Below are positions 32,648-43,156 of a stretch of 64,000 nucleotides of DNA, piece after piece; the stretch's first letter is position 1, and every line of letters starts with the position of its first letter. A program made the position numbers and the translations under genes. This stretch comes from JACDAE01 sp963717195 (GTDB lineage: Bacteria > Chloroflexota > Ktedonobacteria > Ktedonobacterales > Ktedonobacteraceae): assembly GCA_963717195.1 (NCBI GenBank), contig CAVQVR010000001.1:372001-436000 (forward strand), in the 5' to 3' direction. The notes beneath the pieces are model-generated. The model did not search any database, was not told the origin of the DNA, and was given only the letters and a program-made list of their open reading frames with translations.

Positions 32648-35502
32648 GTTCTTCTCCAGGTTGCTTGAGCGATAAGCCAGACGCTTCCGCCATGATGTAC
32701 TCCTGCTCCGCTGTATACAGATCCCAGAAGCCAGCAGCAGGACTTGAACGATCTGGGCGCGAGATGATATTCAGTTTGAACTTATTCTCCACAAGAGGTG
32801 TGAGACGTGCAACCACATACTTCCAGGCTCCCATATTGTGCGGCTCCTCCTGTACCCAGACTACTTCACGCGCGTTTGGATAGCCAGCAAGAACCTTTTT
32901 CAATTGTTCAGTCGGAAATGGGTACAGCAATTCGAGGCGCACAATAGCAGTATCGTCACTCTGGGTGCGGTTCTCATGAGACAGCAGGTCGATAGCTATC
33001 TTTCCTGAGCACAGAAGGATACGCTGGATACGCTTCGGATCGGCACGCGCCTTGAGATCATCGATCACCGGTTGGAAGTGACCTTCGCTCAGATCTTGCA
33101 AGCGAGAAGACGACAATGGATGACGTAGCAAGCTCTTCGGCGTCATCACTACCAGAGGACGGGGACAACTCTGCAACGTCGCCGCCTGGTGACGCAACAG
33201 ATGGAAGTACTGCGCAGCGGTAGAACAATTCGCAACGCGCCAGTTCCCTTCAGCAGCCAGTTGGAGGTAGCGTTCCAGGCGTGCGCTTGAGTGCTCCGGC
33301 CCCTGCCCCTCATACCCATGAGGCAGCAAAAGCACCAGAGATGAATCCTGCCGCCACTTGGCACGTCCTGAAGCGATGAATTGATCGATGATGATCTGAG
33401 CCACATTGGCAAAATCACCAAACTGCGCCTCCCACAATACCAGCGTCTCAGGCGCATGCACACTATAACCATATTCAAAACCGAGCGCACCTACTTCACT
33501 GAGCGGGCTATTGTAGATCGAAAACGATGCCTGCTCCTGAGGAAGATGCTGGAGCGGAATATAGGTCTCACCTTCATCCTGGCTATGCAGCACAGCATGT
33601 CGATGACTGAAGGTGCCCCGTTCAGTATCCTGGCCGGTTAGACGAACAGAGGTACCATCGGCGAGAATAGAGGCAAAGGCCAGCGCTTCAGCTTGCCCCC
33701 AATCAATACCACCTTCGGGACCAAGAGTACTGGCACGACGCTGTAACATACGAGCCAGTTTAGGATTGAGAGAGAAACCTTCCGGCCAGCTCAATAATTC
33801 TTCGTTAAACTCCCTCAATCGCTCGCTAGAGACAGGCTCAGGAGTTACCTCTAAAAAGCTATCGCCATCACATTCATCACTCTCGTGCATATCCACATCC
33901 ACATCATATAAACCCTCATCAGCCTCACGCTTCGCTTTCTCTAAGGTGGCAAAGGCGTCTTTCACCAGCGCATCAGCCTCCTCATGCGCAACAATACCTT
34001 TCTGCTCTACAAGCTGTGCATATAACTCACGCACAGTAGGATGCAAGCGGATAGCTTCATACATACGCGGCTGAGTGAACGCCGGTTCATCACCCTCGTT
34101 ATGGCCCCAACGCCGATAGCCCACGAGGTCAATCAATACATCCTTATGAAACTGATCGCGATAGGCATGGGCAATACGTACCGCAGTCAGGCAAGAACGC
34201 GGGTCGTCCGCGTTAACATGAATAATTGGAATGCCGAATCCCTTTGCAAGGTCGCTGGCGAAATGGGTTGAACGGCTGTCTTCTGGCAGAGTAGTAAAGC
34301 CCACCTGGTTGTTTGCAATAATATGAATAGTTCCACCAACCCAGTAGCCGCGCAGGTGCCAGAGATTTCAGAGTCTCGGCCACCACACCTTCACCGGGGA
34401 ATGCAGCATCGCCATGAATAAGAATTGGCAGTGCATTATCCACATCCTGTATCGGAAAGCCGTCCGTCGAACGTATTTCCTGTGAGGCACGCGCCATTCC
34501 TTCGATAACTGGATTGACGAACTCTAGATGACTCGGATCGGGCGCCAGAATAACCTTCATCGCCTCCGCATCATCGTGTAGAACATTTTCGGCACCCAGG
34601 TGATACTTGACATCGCCCGTCCAACCAAAACCAAAAGTATCAGTGAGTGGTGTGCCCTCCTCATGCCTGGCATGCGCAAATTCCGCCAATATCGCTCCAT
34701 AGGGCTTCCCTAACACATGTGCCAGCACGTTAAGCCGACCACGATGTGCCATACCAATAATAATCTCTTTCGTCTCAGACTCAAATGCGCCGTCGATAAT
34801 CTCATCAAGCATCGGCACCAGGATATCGAGTCCTTCAATCGAGAAACGTTTCTGGCCTGGGAGGATTTGTTGCAAGTAGCGCTCAAAAACCTCAACCTGG
34901 GTCAGGCGCTTCAACAGTGTTCGCACCTCTTTAGATGTCGGAACGGTATGATACAGATTCAGACCAACAGCATCGCGCAGCCAGTTCCGTTCATCGGCAC
35001 TTTTCACCTGGTCGAACTCGTAACTGATCGTACCAGAATACATAGCACGGAGTGCGTCAATAGCCTCCAGAGCGTTCCTCGCCCCTTCGGCTGAATGACC
35101 TCCCACCACCTCAGGAGGAAGTTGCGCCAGGTCGGCTTCGCTCAGACCATGAGTCTCAGACAAGAGCGCGGAATCTCCCGGCGGTTCGCTACCCAGTGGA
35201 TCAAGGTGGGCACCAAGATGACCACGTTCGCGGATTGAATGGGCCAGGGCGGAAGCTGCAACCACACGCTCAATCTGCTCATGAACCTGTCCTTCTGATG
35301 ATACAGGTTCGTTCTGACTTTGCGCCTCTGTCCCCACCGGCTCATAAGTGGTGGATGGCTGCTGCGCCTGATTCTCTGACAACCACGCGTCAAAAATGGC
35401 CCGCGTGGCCGCATCAACTGATGCAGGATCCTGTTTATACCGTTCGTAAAGATCAAACACGTACCCTGCATTGGGTCCATAAAATGTTTCCAGAATGTCC
35501 AT
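32637..35502 (-). pseudogene. sucA: 2-oxoglutarate dehydrogenase E1, one-base frameshift
   Basis: Thiamine-diphosphate-dependent E1 component. The N-terminal frame (34213-35502) starts ATG after AAAGGGA and shows IIIGMAHRGRLNVLAHVLGK, TGDVKYHLGAE and HGDAAFPGEGVVAETL. The C-terminal frame (32637-34304) continues with VGFTTLPEDSRSTHFASDLA, DLVGYRRWGHNEGDEPAFTQ and FGDFANVAQIIIDQFI. Removing one A from the AAA run at 34366-34368 rejoins them as ETLNLWHLRGYWVGGTIHI, the expected family sequence. All catalytic blocks are present, total length would be about 950 aa and sucB is intact. A homopolymer sequencing error is therefore more likely than a dead gene. Confidence 0.85.
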
Positions 35503-35782
35503 TGTGTCCCTTTAATATGTAACCGATGCAACATGGAGAACTCCATACTCTCTATTTAAGAGCAACAACGCCATTCGAGTGTGGAACCAGTCTCCAGGCA
35601 CCAACAAGTGATTTCTTAAATTTGCAGCAAAATGTCGGAACATATTCCGAGGTAGAGCCTGAATTATAGCTGAATTATATCATAAGATTGTATAGTAGCG
35701 GCCTCCCTATTGAGACAAGAACACATTACGTTCGCGCCACTGCAAATCCAGCCATTCCCGCATCTATCATTTGTCATTGTCA
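35503..35782. other. Intergenic region upstream of sucA
   Basis: AT-rich spacer between the divergent sucA and SGNH esterase genes. TATAAT-like strings occur on the minus strand around 35660-35680 and could belong to a sucA promoter, but no good -35 is apparent. No gene is seen. Confidence 0.4.
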
Positions 35783-35811
35783 TTGACAAAGTTCTCAAAC
35801 CTTGTTATCTT
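35783..35811 (+). promoter_or_regulatory. Promoter of the SGNH esterase gene
   Basis: A perfect TTGACA (35783-35788) and TATCTT (35806-35811) have 17-bp spacing. The leader to the GTG start would be about 150 nt. Confidence 0.55.
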
Positions 35812-35967
35812 CTATTAAGAAGAGACATGAGTGACTACGTGTTGTTGTGTGTCTCTGTTTTTCAAAATCTCCCTGTATAGCTTGATCCGATTCTGAGATA
35901 GCAGAGTCAACAATGGTTTCTCATGGATAGATAAACCAGAAAGCCCAGCAGAAAGGAACTCTGAACA

Positions 35968-37248
35968 GTGAACGCAAGGAAGCTTATTGCTATCCCACTT
36001 TTGATTCTACTCGCAGTGTTAGTTGCGCTCATCCCTGTTGCTACCTCACAGGGAAAACATGCATCAGCGGCATCAGCCGCAACCAATGTTAACCAACCAA
36101 CCTGCCCTGGAATCACACCTGCATCATCTGGAGCAAACCCGACATTGCCTTACAAATTCGATTTTGGTACCGGAGCAGCCGCACCGGGCTACACGAAAGT
36201 ATTACCCACCACAGCGTTTAGTGCTGCACGCGGCTACGGATTTGCCAGCACCACAAACCTCATCGCCGTTAAACGTGGTGCACCGGATACCTTATTTGGC
36301 GATTTTATTACCAGTAGTAAACCTTTCACCTTCAATACTGATCTTCCCAACGGAAATTATAACGTCACGGTCATGTTAGGTGACAATGATGGTACATCGG
36401 CAACCACCGTAAAAGCAGAGGCTGGAAGACTTGTACTGAATAAAGTGACGACCAGCGCAGGACATTTTTCGACTCAGACATTTACCGTGAATGTTGCAGA
36501 TGGACAACTCAACCTGCAATTTACCTGGACAGACCCCAAAGTCGATGGGCTCGAAATCGCTAAGGCTGATGCAGTCACCATCTTTCTCGCTGGCGACTCG
36601 ACGGTCTGCGATCAGCCTCCCTTGTCTGATCCTTATATTAGCTATGGTGGCTGGGGGCAGGCACTTCCGCTCTACTTCAAACCTGGCGTAGCAGTTGCCA
36701 ACTATGCCGCTGCCGGTCGGACATCCATCAGCTTTATCAGCGAAGGACGCTTAAATGATATCCTGAATGTGATTAAGCCGAACGATTACCTCTTTATCCA
36801 GTTCGGCCATAATGACGAGCATGCAGGGTCAGGGAGTTATCCCTTCACCACCTATAAAGCGGCCCTCCAAAAATATATTGATGGAGCACGCGCCCATCAC
36901 GCGATCCCTGTGCTGGTAACCCCCGTCGCAAGAAGAAGTTTTGATAGCAATGGCAATATCGTCGATACTCATGGTAATTATCCCGTCGCCATGCGCCAGT
37001 TGGCGGCAGCAGACCATGTACAACTGATCGACCTGACTGCCTTGAGCATGACCTACTTCCAGAAATTGGGACCCACAGGCACCGAATCAGTGTTCGCCTA
37101 CTTCAGTGCTGGTGAATCACCTGACTTCCCGAATGCCGTTGCCGACAATACGCACTTCCAGGTCAACGGAGCCATTCAGGTTGCCAACCTGGTTGCAGGA
37201 GCCATCAAGTCACAAAATATACAACCTCTGGCGTCATACCTCCAATAG
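35968..37248 (+). CDS. Secreted SGNH esterase (rhamnogalacturonan acetylesterase-like)
   Basis: Extracellular esterase of 426 aa, likely removing acetyl groups from pectic polysaccharides. It begins with a signal peptide (MNARKLIAIPLLILLAVLVA, with cleavage probably after the ASAAS region). A malectin/CBM-like beta domain at about 60-195 (FDFGTG, NGNYNVTVMLGD, VDGLEI) precedes the SGNH hydrolase domain. Block I is AGDSTVCD (about 208), block II GGWGQ, block III FGHND (about 279) and block V DNTHF (about 393), giving the Ser-Asp-His triad. The start is a GTG preceded by AAAGGAA. It fits a plant-debris-degrading lifestyle, as does the broken secreted glycosidase at 14508. Confidence 0.87.
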   Translation: MNARKLIAIPLLILLAVLVALIPVATSQGKHASAASAATNVNQPTCPGITPASSGANPTLPYKFDFGTGAAAPGYTKVLPTTAFSAARGYGFASTTNLIAVKRGAPDTLFGDFITSSKPFTFNTDLPNGNYNVTVMLGDNDGTSATTVKAEAGRLVLNKVTTSAGHFSTQTFTVNVADGQLNLQFTWTDPKVDGLEIAKADAVTIFLAGDSTVCDQPPLSDPYISYGGWGQALPLYFKPGVAVANYAAAGRTSISFISEGRLNDILNVIKPNDYLFIQFGHNDEHAGSGSYPFTTYKAALQKYIDGARAHHAIPVLVTPVARRSFDSNGNIVDTHGNYPVAMRQLAAADHVQLIDLTALSMTYFQKLGPTGTESVFAYFSAGESPDFPNAVADNTHFQVNGAIQVANLVAGAIKSQNIQPLASYLQ

Positions 37249-37266
37249 ATGGAATTATAACCTATA

Positions 37267-37570
37267 CCCGTAGGGGCCCGATTTATCACGCCCAGGTGAA
37301 TCAGCTAATGATTCACCTGGGCGTGATAAATCCATTGACTCCAACTAATTGGGCCAAACAGGGTAGGGACCAGCTTGAGCGCGTCCTCGATTTATCGCAT
37401 CCTACCCGTTGAACACGATATGCCTGTGAGGCAAAGGAAAGGAAATGATACATCACGGACGCGCTCAAGCTGGTCCCTACTGTATTTGACGTATTTCATG
37501 CAGGGGTCTCCTTCTCTCGTCGTGTTTTTGAATGAGTTGGAGTAGGTGGCGATAAATCAGGCCCCTACGG
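37267..37570. repeat. Nested composite of GTAGGGGC-family palindromes
   Basis: The outer ends are inverted copies of CCCGTAGGGGCC-GATTTATC (37267 onward and 37570 backward). Inside lie two separate perfect palindromes: 24-bp arms 37280-37303/37309-37332, and 24-bp arms 37363-37386/37457-37480. The left palindrome shares CGCCCAGGTG with the copy at 14420. The right edge runs into kptA and supplies its stop codon. No coding frame or transposase is inside. Confidence 0.75.
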
Positions 37571-38131
37571 GATTGTTGGTATATCCTCAAAGCGAATAAA
37601 ACGCGGAGGAATTGGATCAGCCAGCCAGACCATGTCGTTACCATAATAAAATTTGATGCCCTGCTCACTCGCCTGGAGCGCATTCACGCGCAGAATGACG
37701 GGCTGCGCTGTTTTGCGTAAAGCAACCATCCGTGCCGTTGCCTCTTCAGCCGAGAGGTGAACGTACTGGCGCTGCATCGGCTTGAGCCCTTCTTTTCCGA
37801 TGATGTGTGCTGCTTTTTGCGTGGTTCCGTGAAAGAGAAGAGCAGGCGGAATTGCAAGTTCGCGTGTCATTTTTTGCGGTACCGAGTGCCCATAATAGGC
37901 CCGGATCATCCCAGCATGCATCTCATAGCGCTTCTTATCTGACTGAGTTATGATCGCAACAAAGTCATCGACACTGACATTGTGCCAGGAGGGGCTCCTT
38001 TGACGCAGAGCGGCAAGCAACTCTTCGACGGGCACCCAGCCCTCTTCATCAAGCGTGAGGCCGACATTCTCCGGATGGTGACGGAGCGCATAGGCCATCG
38101 TACGGCTTAACCTCACTAACCTGTCTTCCAT
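37565..38131 (-). CDS. kptA: RNA 2'-phosphotransferase (Tpt1/KptA)
   Basis: NAD+-dependent 2'-phosphotransferase of 188 aa that removes a 2'-phosphate from RNA, leaving ADP-ribose 1'',2''-cyclic phosphate. Family landmarks are LSRTMAYALRHHPE (residues 8-21), KKRYEMHAGMIRAYYGHS, LFHGTTQKAAHIIGKEGL, YVHLS and GNDMVWLADPIPP, covering the Arg-His-Arg-Arg active-site set. In bacteria the natural substrate is unclear because tRNA splicing of the eukaryotic type is absent. The last codons and the TAG stop lie at the edge of a palindromic repeat, but the preceding protein is full length. Confidence 0.92.
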   Translation of the reverse strand: MEDRLVRLSRTMAYALRHHPENVGLTLDEEGWVPVEELLAALRQRSPSWHNVSVDDFVAIITQSDKKRYEMHAGMIRAYYGHSVPQKMTRELAIPPALLFHGTTQKAAHIIGKEGLKPMQRQYVHLSAEEATARMVALRKTAQPVILRVNALQASEQGIKFYYGNDMVWLADPIPPRFIRFEDIPTIP

Positions 38132-38151
38132 GATCTACTCATTCCTCTTAT

Positions 38152-38904
38152 TCAATTTTCCGCAAAGTTTAAGGATGCCCCTGGATCCACCTGACCTCCC
38201 TGCTCACCTGCGCGGAAGAGAATCGCCTGACTCTCTTCAAAAACCAGCATGGTATCAACTGGCATGGCAACATAAGGAAACAGGCCAGGGAAGTGTTCTA
38301 CCAGATGGATCAGATGAATCGTCGCTAATTCTTCAGAATTGTCATGATCGTGCTCTTCGCTACAGCAGCCGAAAAACCAGCCGCTATTCCGAGCCTCAGG
38401 CTGCCAGGCTCGATGAGCCCGCAAAGGGCGAAGAAGATGAATGCTCTCTGGGGTCACTCGCTTACACACGAGAGCAAAGTGTGATCGATGCGGATAGATG
38501 ACATCACCAGTGATCTTATTCCGGCGCACAGCCTCTTCCTGCAATTGCATCAAGGCCATCGTATGAGCAACTCCTGGTACATAGGATGTGTCATCCAGAG
38601 CAAAAGGATGCTCCAATTCTTCAATGAGCAAGACCTCTGTGCCTGCTCCACTGAGATTGTGCTCATCACGTACAAATCGCAGGGTCGTCCAGCCGTAATG
38701 CATCGTTTGTCCTGGAAGGATCCGTTTTGCTTGGCCAATGAGATAGTTCTCAATAAATCTCAGCAAATTGATCATGAGCCTCTCACGTGGGTCGTGCTCT
38801 GGCCAGGGAACCATAACCGCGATTTCACGTTGTCCCAGCGTTTGCAACCCGTCTGTCCACGCCCAATGTGTCTGGTTTTCAGTGGCACGAAAGTTAATCT
38901 GCAT
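38152..38904 (-). CDS. Unknown protein B, copy 1 (accessory island)
   Basis: I do not recognise this 250-aa protein. It opens MQINFRATENQTHWAWTDGL and contains a His/Asp/Glu cluster (EEHDHDNSEEL) after a CC pair, with no signal or membrane segment. A second, frameshifted copy lies at 44842-45569, and the first 48 bp upstream of both starts are nearly identical, so the duplication included the promoter. Its position among SUKH-like and TPR genes next to an RHS locus suggests an immunity role, but no domain proves this. Confidence 0.65.
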   Translation of the reverse strand: MQINFRATENQTHWAWTDGLQTLGQREIAVMVPWPEHDPRERLMINLLRFIENYLIGQAKRILPGQTMHYGWTTLRFVRDEHNLSGAGTEVLLIEELEHPFALDDTSYVPGVAHTMALMQLQEEAVRRNKITGDVIYPHRSHFALVCKRVTPESIHLLRPLRAHRAWQPEARNSGWFFGCCSEEHDHDNSEELATIHLIHLVEHFPGLFPYVAMPVDTMLVFEESQAILFRAGEQGGQVDPGASLNFAEN

Positions 38905-39054
38905 ATTTTACCCCTTCTATTATAAATGGCACTATTTCGAACAAATTCGCTCTCGCCAGAGTCTAAATCATCTGGCCTCAGGGTCATCTGATGAACAATG
39001 ATAGAGGTTTTCTTCCTATTCTATTTCGCTATACAAGTGGATCAATGAGCTTTC

Positions 39055-39561
39055 TTAAAGATCACGAAGGTACTCGAAAAATCCAGGAGCACCTGCGAGA
39101 TAAAAAAGAAGCGATTTCTGCTTAGTAATGGCATCACAAGCTACATCGCGCAGGTGCAATACTGAGCGATAAGTAGGCCTTTGTTCAAGCGCTTCTTGAG
39201 AAGGAAACGTTGCAGCCCACTGCAAAGCCGCTTGCTTAATTTCATCCTCACTGAAGCCTGCTAACTCAGCAACAAAAAGGTCAGAAAGCAATGTTACTGC
39301 TTCTGTACCAAAACCATCATTCCATAATTCCTTTACACATACCTCCTGAAAATGTGTAGGAATCAAAGAATGGTCCTTTCTCAATGCTTCACACAAATTA
39401 TCCAAATCATCTGGCAGTAAGAGATGCCCTGGGAATTCTGCCATTGGATACGTTTGTAATGTATCCAATAGGAACAAATCATCTGCCGATGCAGCACTCT
39501 CAGTAAACAAAGTCACAAGTTCCTGTGGCTCTGCTGAATAGAATTCAATGGTAAGACTCAT
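39055..39561 (-). CDS. Unknown protein A, copy 1 (duplicated)
   Basis: 168-aa acidic, mostly helical protein (MSLTIEFYSAEPQELVTLF at the start) without a recognised domain. It is nearly identical to copy 2 at 42369-42875, differing at only a handful of residues such as T/A20 and I/L67. GAGGA precedes the ATG. It lies 44 bp after the TPR gene at 39606. The small size and recent duplication beside toxin modules fit an immunity protein, but this is inference. Confidence 0.65.
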   Translation of the reverse strand: MSLTIEFYSAEPQELVTLFTESAASADDLFLLDTLQTYPMAEFPGHLLLPDDLDNLCEALRKDHSLIPTHFQEVCVKELWNDGFGTEAVTLLSDLFVAELAGFSEDEIKQAALQWAATFPSQEALEQRPTYRSVLHLRDVACDAITKQKSLLFYLAGAPGFFEYLRDL

Positions 39562-39605
39562 ATCGTGTCCTCACTCAACAAGACATTTCGCTAGAGGTAA
39601 GAATT

Positions 39606-40869
39606 TTAGCTCACATTTGTCGTCATTTGCAGCTCTCGAGCATACTCTAATTGATGTAATCGCTGTTGAGCCTCTTGTATGGCTTCTTCATGCCTTAATA
39701 ATTGAAGAACTTTCAGTTTCTCCTGCCACAATGGAATACTCACTGGAACCATTGATAACCCCTTTTCATAGGCTACCAGTGCTTCTTCCAATCTTCCTAG
39801 ATGAAACAAAACCTGCCCCATGACAAGGGAGAGTTCGTGATCAAAAGGGCTTCCACGCAACGTAAATGCTTGCAATGCCTCTTCATACCGCCCAATAGCC
39901 TGATAAGATGCACCAAGTTGATACCATGAAGGACGGGTTTGTCTCCACCTCTCTTCCTGAAAAAATCGTTCAGCAAGAGATACCACATCTTCTAAGCGTC
40001 CCATCTCACGGAGTAAAGCACAACAATCCCACCACCCGTATTGCATAGGGCTCACTTCGATCTCTTTCTGAAACGCCTCCAATGCCTCTTGAAGAGATCC
40101 TCTATCACGAAGCAGCATACCTTTGCGGTGCCATGCCTGAGCAAAATCTGGTTGCAACACTAACGCCTTTTCCAGTGCCTGTAGAGCATCAGAGTGATGG
40201 TATAATCGACCAAGGGCATCCCCTAACTCATACCAATCCTGAGCTTTTTGAGAACGTTTTTGCAGCCGTCTTTTCAATTCTTGAACCTCTAATCCTAAAA
40301 TTGGCAAGAAAAACGTATCCAGGGTGGTAAATCCAATTCCTTGCAGATGTGCCGCATCGATCTCAATACGTACACGCTCATGCACGAGAATATCCATTCT
40401 GCCCTCAACGCTAAAAAGAGGCTTTGCTTCCATTTCACTTTGGGCATTGAGGACAAGTGTGGTGATAATCCTTTGTCCAATTTTCTGATCTATCCAGAAC
40501 TGCGAGCGCTCCCAGTCAATTATCTCCTCTAGCTTCTTTTGTTCTACTACCAAAAAGCGATATTCTGTAGACACGAGTTGTTTCGTTCTCTCGTCACGAA
40601 GCTGAGTCTGATACGATTGATACCAGATATCTACACGCGAAAAAAGAGCAAGTAATTGTGGAGAAACAAGAAATTCCTCCATTTACATTTGCAATTGAAA
40701 TATAGTCGAGGCGTAACGCATAAGGATCAACCAGAAAATCAAGTGGCTTTTCTATCGAATGGCCTGTTCTCGCTGACACTAATGTTTCACATAAAGCACG
40801 ATCTACAGTTTGAGCGGATAATCTTTTCCTTCTTTTGTCCGGCACAGAATCCATGAAAAGATAGTACAT
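39606..40869 (-). pseudogene. TPR protein, paralog of the 41017 gene, frameshifted
   Basis: The N-terminal frame starts ATG 40869 after AAAGAGG (MYYLFMDSVPDKRRKRLSAQ) and runs to about 40685. The rest reads in another frame from 40682 (MEEFLVSPQLLALFSRVD and onward). Aligned with the paralog at 41017-42285, the two parts are one protein, so a one-base slip at about 40677-40690 splits it. The C-terminal half has about five TPR motifs (for example RGSLQEALEAFQKEIEVSP and IGRYEEALQAFTLRG). The downstream frame is long and intact, so a working shortened protein cannot be excluded. Confidence 0.6.
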
Positions 40870-41016
40870 AAAAACCTCTTTATCTTGAGTCCAACGTGGT
40901 CTGGTCGCCCCAAAAAGCAGTTTCACAGCTGTCGCATTCTGTTTATTTTTGATGTGACTCGGGCTTCCTCAAGAATGCATTCTAACCTGACTTAGCCTCG
41001 TCCTAATCGGTATATA

Positions 41017-42285
41017 TCACCATAAATTCAAATTCAATTTTTGATTTTCTTCCATTCTCAGCACCTCCATTTTCACATATTCTCGTTCTTCATTTTGCTC
41101 TTCTTTATTCAAAGCAATGAGAGCCTCTAATTTACCACGCCAAAGTTCTATGTCAAATGAACTTATCTTTAAACCCTGATTATACACATCCAGAGCTTCT
41201 TCGTAACGGTGTAGCGCAAGCAGTAAGGAACCTTTAGCTCCATAAATCTTATCTCTAGGCTCTCCTGGGAACTTTAACGCATGCTCTAAGGCATCTAAAG
41301 CATCCTGTGCGTTTCCCACGGCAGCGTAACTCACACCCAATTCGTACCATGATCTGCGTGATGTAATCCAGGGCTCCTGGAAGAGGTATTTTTTACAGAG
41401 AGCTAAAGCCTCATCAACACGACCTAGTTGTCTTAAAATCATACAACACTCCCACCATCCTCTTCTCGATTGATCTATCTCTACCTCTCTACTATACATA
41501 CTTAAAGCTTCTTCCAATCGTCCAAGATTATATAAATGAGCCCCACATGCATGTATAGCATCACGATTCTCTGGTTCAATAGACAAAACACGCTGGGTGA
41601 TAATAAGAGCATCTTGAACACGAAATGTTGATGTATACAGTACAGATAATCTCAGCAACAGGGACACATCATCAGGTTTGACTTGCAACTCCTTTTCGAC
41701 TTCTAGACGTTCGACGCCAGCCAGAGGATTCGCTACTGCATCCAGTGGTGCAAATCCTACTCCCTGTAATTGTGCAGCTTCTAGGCGGGTCTTTACCTTA
41801 TCATGTACAATATAGCAATTTATTAATTCTTTAGAATAAAAGAGTAAATCCTTCATCTCATCAATGGAAGAATTCAATGCTACTTTTGTCAATCGTCTGC
41901 GATTTGTGTTCATCCAGTAAACTTCTGATTGCTCCCAATTGATGACTTCAACCTTTGTTTGTGGAACCAAAACAAACAGGTTCTGATCAGACGCCTTTTT
42001 TTTCTTATCCATATTTGTAATACGTGCATGATAGCTTCTATAAGGTACATTCAGTTCTTTGAGGATCTGTATAAATCGCTCAGAACATAATCGCGCTTCT
42101 GGAACTCCAGCAATGAGAGTGTAATCCCTTTTTACATATTTTTTTCTTGTATGAAGTGCTATTTCATCGCTCAAATCATTTTTTATGTCAACCATGACAC
42201 TCCTACACAATTCTAAATCATCTGGGATTACTCCTATTTCATACTCCTTTTCCTTCAAAGGGGTTTCTACCATTAAGTGATACAT
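41017..42285 (-). CDS. TPR protein of the accessory island
   Basis: 422-aa protein. The N-terminal 200 residues form a domain I do not recognise, containing VINWEQSEVYWMNTNRRRLT. Its equivalent in the 39606 paralog is IIDWERSQFWIDQKIGQRI. The link AAQLQGVGFAPLDAVANPL is also shared. The C-terminal half has TPR motifs such as YNLGRLEEALSMYSREVEID and LHRYEEALDVYNQGLKIS. GAGAGGA precedes the ATG. It follows gene A copy 2 by 83 bp and is probably co-transcribed. A protein-binding or immunity-associated role is possible; the molecular function is unknown. Confidence 0.7.
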   Translation of the reverse strand: MYHLMVETPLKEKEYEIGVIPDDLELCRSVMVDIKNDLSDEIALHTRKKYVKRDYTLIAGVPEARLCSERFIQILKELNVPYRSYHARITNMDKKKKASDQNLFVLVPQTKVEVINWEQSEVYWMNTNRRRLTKVALNSSIDEMKDLLFYSKELINCYIVHDKVKTRLEAAQLQGVGFAPLDAVANPLAGVERLEVEKELQVKPDDVSLLLRLSVLYTSTFRVQDALIITQRVLSIEPENRDAIHACGAHLYNLGRLEEALSMYSREVEIDQSRRGWWECCMILRQLGRVDEALALCKKYLFQEPWITSRRSWYELGVSYAAVGNAQDALDALEHALKFPGEPRDKIYGAKGSLLLALHRYEEALDVYNQGLKISSFDIELWRGKLEALIALNKEEQNEEREYVKMEVLRMEENQKLNLNLW

Positions 42286-42368
42286 ATTTTATCCTCTCTC
42301 TTTCCAATAATGAGATCATGTTGATCCTCTTCCACAAGATTAGAGAGCCCTTTATTCCAGATAGCCTA

Positions 42369-42875
42369 TTAAAGATCTCGAAGGTACTCGAAAAAACCAG
42401 GAGCACCTGCGAGATAAAAAAGAAGCGATTTCTTCTTAGTAATGGCATCACAAGCTACATCTCGCAGGTGCAATACTGAACGATAAGTAGGCCTTTGTTC
42501 AAGCGCTTCTTGAGAAGGAAACGTTGCAGCCCACTGCAAAGCTGCTTGCCGAATTTCATCCTCACTGAAGCCTGCTAACTCAGCAACAAAAAGCTCAGAA
42601 AGCAATGTTACTGCTTCTGTACCAAAACCATCATTCCATACTTCCTTTACACATACCTCCTGAAAATGTGTAGGAAGCAAAGAATGGTCCTTTCTCAATG
42701 CTTCACACAAATTATCCAAATCATCTGGCAGTAAGAGATGCCCTGGGAATTCTGCTATTGGATACGTTTGTAATGTATCCAATAGGAACAAATCATCTGC
42801 CGATGCAGCACTCTCAGCAAACAAAGTCACAAGTTCCTGTGGCTCTGCCGAATAGAATTCAATGGTAAGGCTCAT
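42369..42875 (-). CDS. Unknown protein A, copy 2 (duplicated)
   Basis: 168-aa near-identical twin of 39055-39561. AAAGGA precedes the ATG. Gene order is A2-TPR-TPR'-A1-B1 on the minus strand, so the pair of TPR paralogs is bracketed by the two A copies. This suggests duplication of an A-TPR unit. The upstream 42876-43156 gap includes a GC-rich patch (about 43005-43115) with no gene. Confidence 0.65.
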   Translation of the reverse strand: MSLTIEFYSAEPQELVTLFAESAASADDLFLLDTLQTYPIAEFPGHLLLPDDLDNLCEALRKDHSLLPTHFQEVCVKEVWNDGFGTEAVTLLSELFVAELAGFSEDEIRQAALQWAATFPSQEALEQRPTYRSVLHLRDVACDAITKKKSLLFYLAGAPGFFEYLRDL

Positions 42876-43156
42876 ATTGCATCCTTTCTGTTTCCTGATT
42901 CAATTATATTATAATATTATATTTCAAACTAAATGATCAAAGCATGTGTTTTTGCAAAGCTTTGGCCATCTTAAGTCGCTGTGTTATAATTACATTCACT
43001 CCGGCTCCATCGCCTGTGGGGAGGCGGGCAAAATAGCTGCGAGTAGAAAGAGGCAGCATGCCGGGGGCTGCATGCGTGTCGCACGATCAGCGACCTGTAT
43101 ACGCTCTCGCAGACCCCACTCATAATCAATCTTACTTTGATACAACTCCTCATGAT

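Noticed and set aside
43005..43115. GC-rich patch as an insertion remnant
   Set aside because: Composition differs from its surroundings, but no inverted ends or coding similarity can be seen.
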